Assembly: GCF_963678635.1 (NCBI RefSeq)
Contig: NW_026970777.1
Span: 1-62,284 of the forward strand
DNA: 62,284 bases
Source of the DNA: Symsagittifera roscoffensis
Taxonomy: Eukaryota; Xenacoelomorpha; Acoela; Convolutidae
Reading direction: 5' to 3'
The notes beneath the pieces were generated by a model that saw only the letters and a program-made list of their open reading frames with translations, did not search any database and had not been told where the DNA came from. This document shows positions 51,401 to 62,284 of the stretch, piece after piece. The position numbers and the translations under genes were made by a program. Each line of letters opens with the position of its first letter. The stretch's first letter is position 1.

Positions 51401-54400
51401 GATAAGGCATTGTTTAATTGTTAATGGTACCTGGGAGTGCTTAGTTTTTGATTTCAATCTTTTTATGTGTCTATCAGTGATGCGGTTTTTCTTTTTACAA
51501 GTTTTTCAATTTTTGATCACAGTTTTTGACTGATATTATCAATTTGCTGTGCTCATTTTTATTCACTTATTCAGTTCTTCTAGTGGTCAATGCACTAGCG
51601 ACTTTGCGCAGGACTATTTTTGTCTCAAAAAAGTTGTCACAAATTGGTAGTTTTCATTAGCTCCTGGTCTTGGCTACTGAATTTTTCTTCAGTTTTGACA
51701 TCTCTGAAATAGATAGCTAAGCTTTTTTGGGTTCTTAATGCGTTGTGGGTATGTTGATGGTTCATGGGAAAACTAAATTCTTCTTTTTGCTATATATGTT
51801 TCCGGAATATGTCTTTTTTTGTGTGTTCGTCCTTGATGCGATTGTTTGTGTTTTTTTTTTATTTTTCAGGACAGTGTGTGGCTAGTTAAGTCATTTTGAT
51901 GTGTTCATTGTTGTTTCATTAATCAATTCTACTAGGTTAGCCATCGTTGCAGAAGCGAATTTGCGCTGCGGTGATTTTTTGTCCGAAAAAATTCGTAACA
52001 GTACTGGCAGTTTTTCTTTCTTTTTGGTCTTGTCTACCAGACATTCCTTGAGTTGTACAAATTTGAAAGAGAGAATTGCCGTGGGGTTGAAAATGATGTG
52101 TTTACTTGTTAATGGTACCTGGGAGTGCTTTATTTTTAATTTCAGTTTTTTGTATGTGGAATCATGTCTTTTTATGTGTCTATCAGTGATGCGGTTTTTC
52201 TCGTTACAAGTTTTTCCATTTTTGATCACAGTTTCCGGCTGATATTATCATTTTGCTGTGCTCATTTTTATTCATTTAATCAGTTCTACTGGGGTAGTGG
52301 TCGTTGCACTAGCTAATTTGCGCTGGGCTATTTTTGTCTCAAAAAAGTTGTCACGAAATGGTAGTTTCCATTAGCTTCTGGTCTTGGCTACTGTATGTTT
52401 CTTCAGTTTTGACATCTTTGAAATACACAGCGACGCTTTTACGGGTTCTCATTGCGTTTTGTGTATGCCGATGGTTCAAGAGAGTGCTAAGTTTTTGATT
52501 TTGGTCTTTATGTTTCTGAAATATGTCATTCTTTGTGTCTATCCTTGATGCGATTGTTTGTGGTAATTTTTTTTTCATTTTTCAGGACAGTGTGTGAATA
52601 GTTAACTCATCTGGATGTGTTCCTTGTTGTTTCATTAATCAATTCTACTGGGTTAGCGATCGTTGCGGAAGCGAATTTGCGCTTGAGTGTTTTTGTCTCA
52701 ATAAAGTTGCCACAAATTGGTAGTTCCCCCTAGCTTATGGTCTTGGCTACTTTGGGTTGTTAATGCGTTTAGGGTATGTTGATGGTTCATTGGAGTACTA
52801 ATTTCTTCTTTTTGCTATATATGTTTCTGGAATATGTATTTTTTTGTGTGTTCGTCCTTGATGCGATCGTTTGTGGTAACTCTTTTTTTCATTTTTTCAG
52901 GACAATGTGTGGCTAGTTAAGTCATCTTGATGGGTTCATTGTTGTTCCTAATATCAGTTCTACTGGGTTTGCGATCGTTGCAGAAGCGAATTTGCGCTAT
53001 GGTGATTTTCTGTCCGAAAAAAAGTCGTTACAGTACTTGCAGTTTTTCTTTCTTTTTGGTCTTGACTACCGGACATTCCTTGAATTTTCACTAATTTGAA
53101 ATACAAGGCTGCCTTTTTGTGTTAAGAATGCTTTGTTCACTTGTTAATAGTACCTGGAAGTGTTTAATTCCAATTTCACTTTTTTGTCTGTGGAATCATG
53201 TCTTTTTTTGTGTCTATCAGTGATGCGGTTTTTCTCGTTACAAATTTTTTTATTACTGATCACAGTGTCTGGTTAATATTTTCATTATGAAGTGCTCATT
53301 TTTATTCATTTATTCAATCCTACTAAATTTTGCTCGTTGCACTAGCGAATTTGCGCTTGAGTGTTTTTGGATTAATAAAGTTGTCACAAACTGGTAGTTT
53401 CCACTAGCCTCTGGTCTTGGCTACTGAATGTTTCTTCAGTTTTGACATCTTTGAAATACACAGCGACGGTTTTATGGGTTCTCCTTGCGTTTTGGGTATG
53501 TTGACGGTTCATTAGACTGCTAAATTTTTGATTTTGATCTTTATGTTTCTGAAATAAGTCATTATTTGTGTTTATCCTTGATGCGATCGTTTATGGTAAC
53601 TTTTTTTCATTTTTCAGGATATTGTGTGGCTAGATAAATCATCTGGATGTGTTCATTGTTGTTCCCTTCATCATTTCTACTGGGTTTGCGATCGTTGCAG
53701 AAGCGAATTTGCGCTGTGGTGATTTTTTGTCTGAAAAAAAGTCGTTACAGTACTTGCAGTTTTTCTTTCTTTTTGGTCTTGGCTACCAGACATTCCTTGA
53801 ATTTTCACAAATTTGAAAAACAAGGCTGCCTTTTTGTGTTAATAATGCTTTGTTCACTTGTTAATAGTACCTGGGAGTGTTTAATTCCAATTTCAGTTTT
53901 TTGTCTGTGGAATCATGTCTTTTTTTCTGTCTATCAGTGATGCGGTTTTTCTCGTTACGAATTTTCCATATTTGATCACAGTGTCTGACTGATACTATCA
54001 TTTTGATGTGCTCAAGTTTTTTCATTTATTCAGTTCTACTGAGTTAGTGGTCGTTGCGCTAGCGAATTTGCTCTGGAGTGTTTTTGTCTCAATAAAATTG
54101 TCACACATTGGTAGTTTCCACTAGCTTCTGGTCTTGGCTACTGAATGTTTCTTCAGTTTTGACATCTTTGAAATACACAGCGACGGTTTATGGGTTCTCC
54201 TGGCGTTTTGGGTATGTTGACGGTTCATTAGACCGTAAATTTTTGATTTTGGTCTTTATGTTTCTGAAATAAGTCATTATTTGTGTTTATCCTTGATGCG
54301 ATCGTTTATGGTATTTTTTTTTTCATTTTTCAGGACATTGTGTGGCTAGTTAAGTCATCTTGATGTGTTCATTGTTGTTCCTTTCATCAGTTCTACTGGG

Positions 54401-57400
54401 TTTGCGATCGTTGCAGAAGCGAATTTGCGCTGTGGTTATTTTTTGTCCGAAAAAAAGTCGCTACAGTACTTGCAGTTTTTCTTTCTTTTTGGTCTTGACT
54501 ACCAGACATTCCTTGAGTTTTCATAAATTTGAAAGACAGAGCTGCCTTTTTGAGTTGATAATGCTTTGTTTACTTGTTAATAGTACCTGGGAGTGCTTAA
54601 TTCCAATTTCAGTTTTTTTTTCTGTGGAATCATGTATTTTTGTGTGTCTAATTGTGATGCGGTTTTTCTCGTTACGAATTTGATCACAGTGTCTGACTGA
54701 TACTATCATTTTGATGTGCTCAATTTTTTTCATTTATTCAGTTCTACTGAGTTAGTGGTCGTTGCGCTAGCGACTTTGCTCTGGAGTGTTTTTGTCTCAA
54801 TAAAGTTGTCACAAATTGGCATTTTCCACTAGCTTCTGGTCTTGGCTACTGAATGTTTCTTCAGTTTTGACATCTTTGAAGTACATAGCGACGCTTGTTT
54901 GATTTGTTTTTGTGTTGTGGGTTTGCTGAAAATTCATGGGAATACTAAGGTTTTGATTTTAGTCTTCACATTTCTGAAATATGTCATTTTTTGTGTTTAT
55001 CCTTGTGATCTTTTTTGGTACAATTTTTTTCATTTTTCAGGACATTGTGTGATTAGTTAAGTCATCTTGTAGTGTACAGTGTTAATCCCTTCATCAGTTC
55101 TACCGGGTCAGCGTTCGTTGCAGAAGCGAATTTGCCCTGTGGTGATTTTTTCTCCAAAACAAATATAGTCACAGTACTGGCAGTTTTTTTGGTCTTGACT
55201 ACCAGACATTCCTTGAGTTTTCATAAATTTAACAGACAGAGCTGACTCTTTGTGGTTGAGAATGCATTGTTAACTACTTTTTGGTACCTGGGAGTGCTTG
55301 ACTTTTGATTTCATTTTTTTTTCTGTGGAATCACGTCTTTTTATGTGTCTATCAGTGATGTGGTTTTTCTCTTTACATGTTTTCCTTTTTTGATCACAGT
55401 GTCTGACTGATGTTATCATTTCGATGTGCTCAATTTTATTCATTTGTTCAGTTCTACTGGGGTAGTGGTCGTTGCACCCCAGTGATGAGGTTTTTCTCGT
55501 TTCAAAATTTTTCCATTTTGATTACAGTGTCTGCATGATATTATAATTTTGATGTGCACATTGCAATTCATTTATTGAATTCTACTGGGGTAGTGGTCAT
55601 TGCTTTATCGAATTTGCGCTGGAGGGTTTTTGTTTAAAATAAAGTTGTCACTAATTGGTAGTTTCCACCAGCTTCTGGTCTCGGCTACTGAAAGCTTCTT
55701 TTGTTTTGACATCTTTGAAAGACACAGCGACTCTTTTTTGGGTTGTTAATGCGCTGATAGTATGCTGACGGTTGATGGGAGTACAGTTTTTTTGATTTTG
55801 ATCTTCACATTTATGAAACATGTCATTTTTTGTGTTTATCCTTGATGCGATCTTTTGTGGTACAGTTTTTTCTTTTTTCAGGACATTGTGTGGCTAGTTA
55901 AGTTATCTTATTGTGTACAATGTTATTCCCTTCATCACTTCTACCGGGTGAGCGATCGTTGCAGAAGCGAATTTGCCCTGTAGTGATTTTTTCTCCAAAA
56001 AAAATGTCGTCACAGTACTGGCCGTTGTTCTTTCTTTTTGCTCTTGACTACCAGACATTACTTGAGTAAATTTGAAAGACAAAAATGCCTTTTTGGGATT
56101 GGTAAGGCATTGTTTACTTGTTGATGGTACCTGGGAGTGCCTAATAATCGATTTCAGTTTTTTTTCTGCGGAATCATGTATTTTTGTGTGTCTAATTGTG
56201 ATGCGGTTTTGCTCGTTACAAATTTTCCATATTTGATCACAGTGTCTGACTGATACTATCATTTTGATGTGCTCAATTTTTTTCATTTATTCAGTTCTAC
56301 TGAGTTAGTGGTCGTTGCGCTAGCGAATTTGCTCTGGAGTGTTTTTGTCTCAAAAAAATTGTCACAAGTTGCTTCTGTTCTTGGCTACTGATTATTTCTT
56401 CAGTTTTGACATCTTTGAAATTCACAGCGACGCTTTTATGGGTTGTGTTTGCGTGTTGTGTAAGCTGAAGGTTCAAATGAGTGCTAAAATTTTGGTTTTG
56501 TTCTTTATCTTTCTGAATTATGTCATTCTTTGTGTTTATAATTGATGCGATCGTATGTGTTTTTTTTTTCATTTTTCAGGACATTGTGTGGCTAGTTAAG
56601 TCATCTTGATGTGTTCATTCTTGTTCCTTTCATCAGTTCTACTGGGTTTGCGGTCGTTGCAGAAGCGAATTTGAGCTTTGGTGATTGTTTGTCCGAAAAA
56701 ATGTCGTCACATTACTTGCAGCTTTTCTTTCGTTTTGGTCTTGACTACCAGACATTACTTGAGTTTTTTAAATTTGAAAGACAAAAATGCCTTTTTGGGA
56801 TTGGTAAGGCATTGTTTACTTGTTGATGGCACCTAGGAGTGCCTAATTATCGATTTCAGTTTTTTTCTGTGGAATCATGTATTTTTGTGTGTCTATCAGT
56901 GATGCGGTTTTTCTCGTTACGAATTTTCCATTTTTGATCACAGTGTCTGACTGATACTATTATTTTGATATGTTCAATTTCTTTCAATTATTCAACTCTA
57001 ATGGGGTAGTGGTCGTTGCTTTAGCGAAACTGCGCTGGAAGGTTTTTGCTGTCCGAAAAAATTTTCGTAACAAATTGGTAGTTTCCACTACCTTCTGGTC
57101 TCGGCTACTGAATGTTTCTTCAGTTTTGACATCTTTGAAATACATAGCGACGCTTTTTTGATTTGTTTTTGCGTTGTGGGTTCGCTGAAAGTTCACGGGA
57201 ATACTAAGATTTTTATTTTAGTCTTCACATTTCTGAAATATGTCATTTTTTGTGTTTATCCTTGATGTGATCTTTTGTGGTCTAAATTTTTTTCATTTTT
57301 CAGGACATTGTGTGGCTAGTTAAGTCATTATGTATTGTACAGTGTTAATCCCTTCATCAGTTCTACCGGGTGAGTGATCGTTGCAGAAGCGAATTTGCCC

Positions 57401-57977
57401 TGTGGTGATTTTTTCTCCAAAACAAATATCGCCACAATTCTGGCAGTTTTTCTCTTTTTTTGGTCTTGACCAACAAACATTCCTTGAGTTTTCATAAATT
57501 TAGATTTCAGAGCTGACTTTTTTTGGTTAAGAATGCATTGTTTACTTCTTTATGGTACCTGGGAGTGCTTGACTTTTGATTTCGTTTTTTTTTGTGGAAA
57601 TTTTGTTTTCATTTTTTTTTCTGTAGAATCATGTATTTTTGTGTGTCTATTCGTGATGCGGTTTTTCTCGTTACGAATTTTCCATTTTGATCACAGTGTC
57701 TGACTGATATTATCATTTTGATGTGCTCAATTTTTTTCATTTATTCAGTTCTACTGAGTTAGTGGTCGTTGCGCTAGCGAATTTGCTCTGGAGTGTTTTT
57801 GTCTCAATAAAATTGTCACAAATTGGTAGTTTCCACTAGCTTCTGGTCTTGGCTACTGAATGTTTCTTCACTTTTGACATCTTTGAAATTCACAGCGACG
57901 CTTTTATGGGTTGTGTTTGCATGTTGAGTAAGCTGACGGTTCAAGGGATTGCTAAATTTTTGGTTTTGGTCTTTTTT
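45439..57977. repeat. Dimeric higher-order tandem array, right part
   Basis: About 34 half-units of ~350 bp alternate as A (GAAGCGAATTTGCGCTGTGG) and B (CACTAGCGAATTTGCGCTGG), giving a ~697-bp dimer period (for example A at about 49170, 49868, 50565, 51260). A and B are themselves related over the stretch from the TTTTTCAG/TTTTTGATCACAG motif to GCGCTG, so the dimer arose from one ~350-bp ancestor. Units around 45.4-51.5 kb are near-identical; those beyond 52 kb are more diverged. Irregular junctions occur at about 48300, 52690 and 55490. Each A unit repeats TTTTTCAGGACA, an acceptor-like motif. The array ends abruptly at about 57977. Confidence 0.9.
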
Positions 57978-58266
57978 TTTGCACAACAACAAATCTTAAT
58001 CTGATCTAAAAAACAATCTTCTTAGAAAGTTAGGCTCACTGCGTTGAGCTGGTCAAGTGACCTTGAAGACAATGCTAAAAAAGAGCTTAATGTATGTCAT
58101 CAGAAGAGAAAATATACAATTCATGATACAGTCGTCTTCAGAGTTAGCTCGCAAATCCGTTCGGATTCAATATTAACATTGCGCGTACCTACGGGTATGA
58201 CATGGCGCAGACAGAAGGATCGGCAAAATTCCACTCAGTATTATTTCAATCTGGGAGAAAGCATCA

Positions 58267-59290
58267 GTGGAGCCCCCTCTAGAATGTAGTAAGTTAGTCG
58301 CACTTGTGGAACTTGCAGTATTCGCAAAAGACGGACTAGAGATCCGAAAACTACTACATGAAAAACCTGAGATTACTCTGCCAACTGAGTCAATTTTGGA
58401 TGTCGAAATACAAAGAGGAATTGATGCACAACGGAGAAACAGAGACGTCAGAAACCAGGAAGAAAAGGTTGTTTGGGAAAATAGTATCCAAAAAGCAAGA
58501 CACAAGAACATCATGTGTAACTCAGTAAACTAGCACGAAGCGGATGCGAGAGTGCGCAGCTATTTATTTTTATGTCTGGGCATGGACGGCCAAAGACAAG
58601 TTCAACAGAAACGACCAGGGCTAAATTTACAGAAGACAACGACAAGACAGCTAAAACAGATTTGAGATGAAATTTTTCTTACACATAGAGTCATTGCATT
58701 CGACAGATACAATTTTATCTGCCGTAAACAAAGGAAAATAGAAACACTAGAACAATTTCATGCGGATCTGGTAGAACTGGTTTCCCTTGAAGAATGTGGA
58801 GACAAGGAAAACGAATGGCTTCAAGATATGTTCAACGCCCACGTGAACAATGAAAAAATTGCCAAGGATTTGCTAGCGGAATTGCCAAGGAATTGCCAAG
58901 GAATTGCCAAGGAATTGCTAGACAAGAACACCACAAGAAACATATTAATACGCAATAAGACGCGAGAAGGGCATCGCACACAGCAAAACTATGAAGTTAA
59001 ATCAAATCGGAACAAACTCGTCTCTTGCGATCAAGCAGGCACCAATGGATTACATTCAACCAAGAGGAGGTCGTCGCGGATTTTCCTCATCTTTTTTTGA
59101 ACAATAATAGAGGAAAATACTCGCATGGAAGACAAAATCAAAACACAAGAGGAAATCAAAACAGAGGTTCACAAATTATACTTCACAAAAACAGTGCTAC
59201 AAATGTGGGAAAACTTTTAGCCCCAACCACCTACAATCGTGCCCAGCCCGAGATAAACTTTGCACGAAGGTCTGCCGTTCAGATCATGTA
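58267..59290 (+). pseudogene. Gag remnant with broken CCHC fingers
   Basis: The frame at 58740-58915 carries TLEQFHADLVELVSLEECG, the usual central Gag block of gypsy elements. Near 58870-58920 an 'attgccaagga' unit is tandemly repeated about four times, a local expansion that disrupts the frame. At 59190-59287 a Cys/His cluster reads CYKCGKTFSPNHLQSC followed by a second Cys/Asp/His group, i.e. a nucleocapsid zinc region. The upstream frame 58267-58533 is charged and may be the Gag N-terminal part. Several stops interrupt it. Confidence 0.65.
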
Positions 59291-59568
59291 AATTTTCTTC
59301 AAAATAACGCTGAATTCGAATCACGAAATGAAAATGAAACCAACCTCATGAAAACGAAGATAATGCCCAAATTGCTTTCGCTGAACTCACGTCACTTAAC
59401 GGATGGAAGGAATTACAGAGAGATATTTAATTCATGATGTCAATATCAGATGCATTTGAAATCAAACATACGGTGGAAATCAGTGAAGAAGGTTTAAATG
59501 GACATATCTTGAAACTAAAAAAAACCTGCTAAAGAAAAAAACTTCAAGGAGCCCATTGTCATTTCTAA

Positions 59569-60845
59569 ATGAAAAAACAGCTTGTCGAATACATCAAAAC
59601 GGTAAAAGCACTATTTTTAAAAAAAGTGCCGCCGGAAGATAGAGCACGAAATCAAGCGTGCTGTAATGGAAAATTTATCACTCTGAAAGAACGACTAATC
59701 CTAGCAATAGAATGCGATGCGTGGAATATTCAGTCGACGCCATTTTTTGTGGTGGACGACCAAAAAGCAAAATTTCTCGGTCGCAATCTAATTTCAATAA
59801 TCGGCATAAAATTAATTCAAGAGAAACCAGAGCATAAGCAAGTGTTGACTACAACAGAAGTAGACACTTCACACCCAGACACAATACAAAAGGTAAAATA
59901 AAATTTTTCAAAGTTATGTGTTAGTATTGGAAAAGCAAAAAACCATGTGATGAAAACACAATTCATCCTAGACATTTTAGAGATTCATCAAAAGTGTCGA
60001 CCTTTTCTAATTCACCTACAAGAAAGAGTGGGAAAAGGACTCAACAAACCAATCGTTCAAAAATCTAATATAAAATTGGAAAAGTGTTCCGATAAACAAT
60101 TAATCCGTTTGATCGTAATAACAGTAAAAAAGAACCAAACAGTCAAATTTGCACTAGATTAAAAGAAAATTAACAAATTCTTTCAAAAAAACAAGTATAA
60201 GATGCCAATTATCAATATCCTTACTCGATAACATCGCACAAACAAAAGAATCCGATACAAAAGAACCAACATTGTTTTCTTCTCTTGAGTAACGCTATGC
60301 GTATTCACAAATCCTGTTGGATAAGAAAACGAGAGAACAATGTAATTTCAGCCTCATTGAGGGAAACGCCACGGGAACTTACCAGTTCCGAACTGGATTC
60401 TACGGTCTCACAGACGTGCTCGCAGAATTTCAGAAAGCACTTGATCAGACATCAACCAATTGTAAAATTACTTATGCGTGTTTAGATGACCTTCTGATAA
60501 TCACAAAAGGACCAGTAGAAAAACATAAGGAAACAATGGAAAAAGTCCTTCACAGATGAAGAAGATTTCGCGATATCATTGGATAAGTGTAAGTTTGCTT
60601 GTAAACAAAATGAATGGCTTGGGTTTCATATAGCCAGCGAAAAAACTTTCCCTCTTTCACGGAAAACAGACGCAATTGAAAAACGTTTCCCAACTAAAAC
60701 GTATAAACACTTTAAATGTTTCATGGGATCAATACATCACCTTAAAAGATATATTCCTCATTTGGTACAGGCTGCGGCGGCACTGCGTCCTCTGATAAAA
60801 AATACAGGCAAGCAAAAACACGCGGAATTGGTCGGCGGAACTTGA
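59569..60845 (+). pseudogene. Protease-end and reverse transcriptase remnant
   Basis: 59569-59901 resembles the end of a retroelement protease and linker (FFVVDDQKAKFLGRNL). RT fragments follow at 60090-60845: VKKNQTVKFALD, then NFSLIEGNATGTYQFRTGFYG, then ACLDDLLI, then DKCKFACKQNEWLGFH and FMGSIHHLKRYIPHL. The catalytic YxDD Tyr is replaced by Cys (CLDD at about 60477-60490), and stops lie at 60160, between 60200 and 60350, and 60557. The first catalytic RT block is missing or scrambled. Non-functional. Confidence 0.8.
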
Positions 60846-60849
60846 ATCC

Positions 60850-61505
60850 GCACACCATAGAATTAAAAAAGTAGTCACAGAAATTATTCAAAACAAACAT
60901 TTTGACCAAAAACTTCACACACTAGTGGTTTGTGATGCATTCACATACGGACTCCGCGCGGCCCTAGAATAAAACACAAAAGAAGGGTGGACAGCTATCG
61001 CTTACGCGTCAAGATTTTTAAATTCGTTACAAGAGAAATATTCAGTAAATGAGTTAGTACTCTTAGGGGTCGTATGGGCGATAAAGCACTTCAAATTTTA
61101 ATTATACGGGAAAAACTTTCTGGTCCTTACTGACCATCATGCCTTGATCAGGGCTTCAAACGCCAGCGAACCTTTTAAGACAAACCAAAGTAGGCTCACA
61201 AGATAGATCGACCAATTAATACTTTTTAACTTTATTATCAAACATTTGGCAGGTAGTAAAATGGAGTATATATTCCAAAATCCGGTTGGAATTGCAACAC
61301 CACCTAGCGCGTACGATGAGGATATTGTTGTGGCGTCAATCAACTTATTCGTTAACAACTTTGAAATGATTAACAACTTAATTCTAAATCAATTAGTCAA
61401 TAGAAAACTAGCGCCCTATCGGCTGATCAAAAAACGCGCGGAAAAAAAGATGACAATATTAAGTCAACCAATAGCTCAATTGCATTCCAATCGTTGCATT
61501 CATTA
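60850..61505 (+). pseudogene. RNase H remnant
   Basis: Blocks VVCDAFTYGLRAALE (about 60930), AYASRFLNSLQEKYSVNE (about 61000), LTDHHALI (about 61127) and IKHLAGSKMEYIFQNPVG (about 61240-61295) are in RNase H order, interrupted by TAA or TAG codons. The last block lacks the usual catalytic Asp context (D-x-LSR is replaced by YIFQN), so the enzyme is dead. Confidence 0.75.
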
Positions 61506-61905
61506 GATAAGCGGTCAAATACTTAACCCTAATACAAATATTCGCTCACAAATTTTTTTCAAATTCAGTCAGCAACAAAAAATCGGAAAACTCACTCACT
61601 AAAACGCCAGAAACAACACAAGACACGGCCAGATAAAATGATAAAACAGAATATGAAACAATTTACAGGAGGTTTCATACCTAAACAGCAGAATGGAGAA
61701 CAATTGTCACCAACAGAACGCACAAAAAAACCAATGGAAAAGAGAATCAGACCAAGAGGAGAGCCTGTCTGACCCCCGTTGGCATAAAAGACAACCAAAC
61801 AAGAAACAATCAGACACGAAACAAAAACCAGACACTGTCAAGGACGCAAAAGAAAATATAAAACAAAAACCAGCTTTTTTCCCAAAATAAGCGTTCGTCG
61901 GCTCA
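61506..61905 (+). other. Decayed inter-domain region
   Basis: Lys/Gln/Asn-rich fragments with stops in all frames, between RNase H and the next readable segment of the same element. Confidence 0.5.
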
Positions 61906-62283
61906 ATGGAGGGACCCAGTAAAAAATTGCTTGCAATCATGAAAGTGACTTCAACAACATCCACGCAATCAAAAACAATACCAGTCAATGCAACGATCCA
62001 AACGGACCTTTCAATTGAAATAAAGGAAACATACGAATACTGTGTAAGCCGCGTGGACCCTAATGTCCTAAAACCGGAAGAAACACAACCAAACACTGAA
62101 CCTCCCACTATGTCAACAACTCAACTGGAGGCTAGCCATGAACTCATTGTGAACCAAATTGTCGCCAAAATCGACAAGGAGACCATCACAGAAGAAGAGC
62201 GAACACCGCTCTTTAGAAAAAACCTTCGAAAAGTTTTGGGAGTAATTTTTTTACCGCTGCAACCCGAATGGACAAAAACTTAA
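61906..62283 (+). pseudogene. Pre-integrase segment of the decayed element
   Basis: An open 125-codon frame reaching the window end. The first half is Thr/Ser/Pro-rich, the second reads IDKETITEEERTPLFRKNLRKVL, which resembles the stretch before the integrase zinc domain in gypsy elements. Better preserved than the rest; the integrase, if present, lies outside the window. Confidence 0.45.
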
Positions 62284-62284
62284 G

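Larger units (their letters stand above)
57978..62284 (+). mobile_element. Decayed Ty3/gypsy-type retrotransposon, open at the right edge
   Basis: GC content rises sharply at about 57980, and the plus strand then shows in order gag, CCHC, protease-end, RT, RNase H and a spacer before the expected integrase. All are broken by many stops and frameshifts. No LTR was found at the left end, so it is 5'-truncated or the LTR is too decayed. It is unrelated in sequence to the giant element. Confidence 0.8.

Noticed and set aside
1-62284. CRISPR arrays, bacterial operons, rRNA genes
   Set aside because: No regular short direct repeats with unique spacers, no ribosome-binding-site-led operons and no rRNA-like sequence were seen.

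Overview
The window is AT-rich, repeat-dense DNA of an invertebrate animal. Splice-acceptor-like TTTTCAG/TTTTAG sites beside short exon-like frames, the transposon families present and the lack of bacterial gene structure fit a metazoan; a nematode is my best guess, but nothing here proves it. No complete multi-exon host gene is visible. Host coding evidence is limited to two minus-strand exons of membrane proteins (1-144 and 17227-17496), a decayed C2H2 zinc-finger fragment (5640-5830) and an unidentified coding remnant (7344-7691).

Layout. 1-22 kb is mostly non-coding, with a dispersed palindromic repeat family, a 425-bp hAT-type MITE (2565-2989), diverged long repeats, a Merlin transposase remnant (14187-14408), several minisatellites and a solo LTR (15579-15943). 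22.5-24.0 kb is a ~345-bp tandem array whose units look like an exon between splice sites. 24.3-58.0 kb is a ~0.7-kb dimeric higher-order tandem array (about 40 half-units of ~350 bp), split by one very large retroelement. From 58 kb to the right edge is a decayed Ty3/gypsy-type retrotransposon on the plus strand that runs off the window.

The centrepiece is an 18,910-bp env-bearing LTR retroelement / endogenous retrovirus at 26529-45438 on the minus strand. It has two 410-bp LTRs (409/410 identical, TG...CA), a 4-bp CTGT target duplication, a tRNA primer site, and long intact frames. In element order these are: a small basic protein (ORF-A), a 1215-aa Gag with a CCHC knuckle, and a Pol with protease, RT, RNase H and DD35E integrase. 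Then come two tiny membrane proteins (ORF-B, ORF-C), a 378-codon frame with no ATG (ORF-D), an 872-aa envelope-like glycoprotein, and an unrecognised 601-aa protein (ORF-E). Gag and Pol share one frame and are separated by a single TAA, which implies stop readthrough. ORF-B/ORF-C and Env/ORF-E are each joined by an ATGA stop-start overlap, and ORF-A/gag and ORF-D/env also overlap. The 5' leader carries two identical stem-loops, and the 3' untranslated region carries two hairpins with the same loop plus a consensus 5' splice site directly after the last stop. Together this looks like a young, possibly still active, complex retrovirus-like element with its own accessory and RNA-export/packaging functions. 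The solo LTR at 15.6 kb shows that the family is older in this genome.

The element's RNA strand is rich in A and C and poor in G, unlike typical gypsy elements. Function of ORF-A to ORF-E is inferred from composition and position only; I do not recognise them as members of named families.
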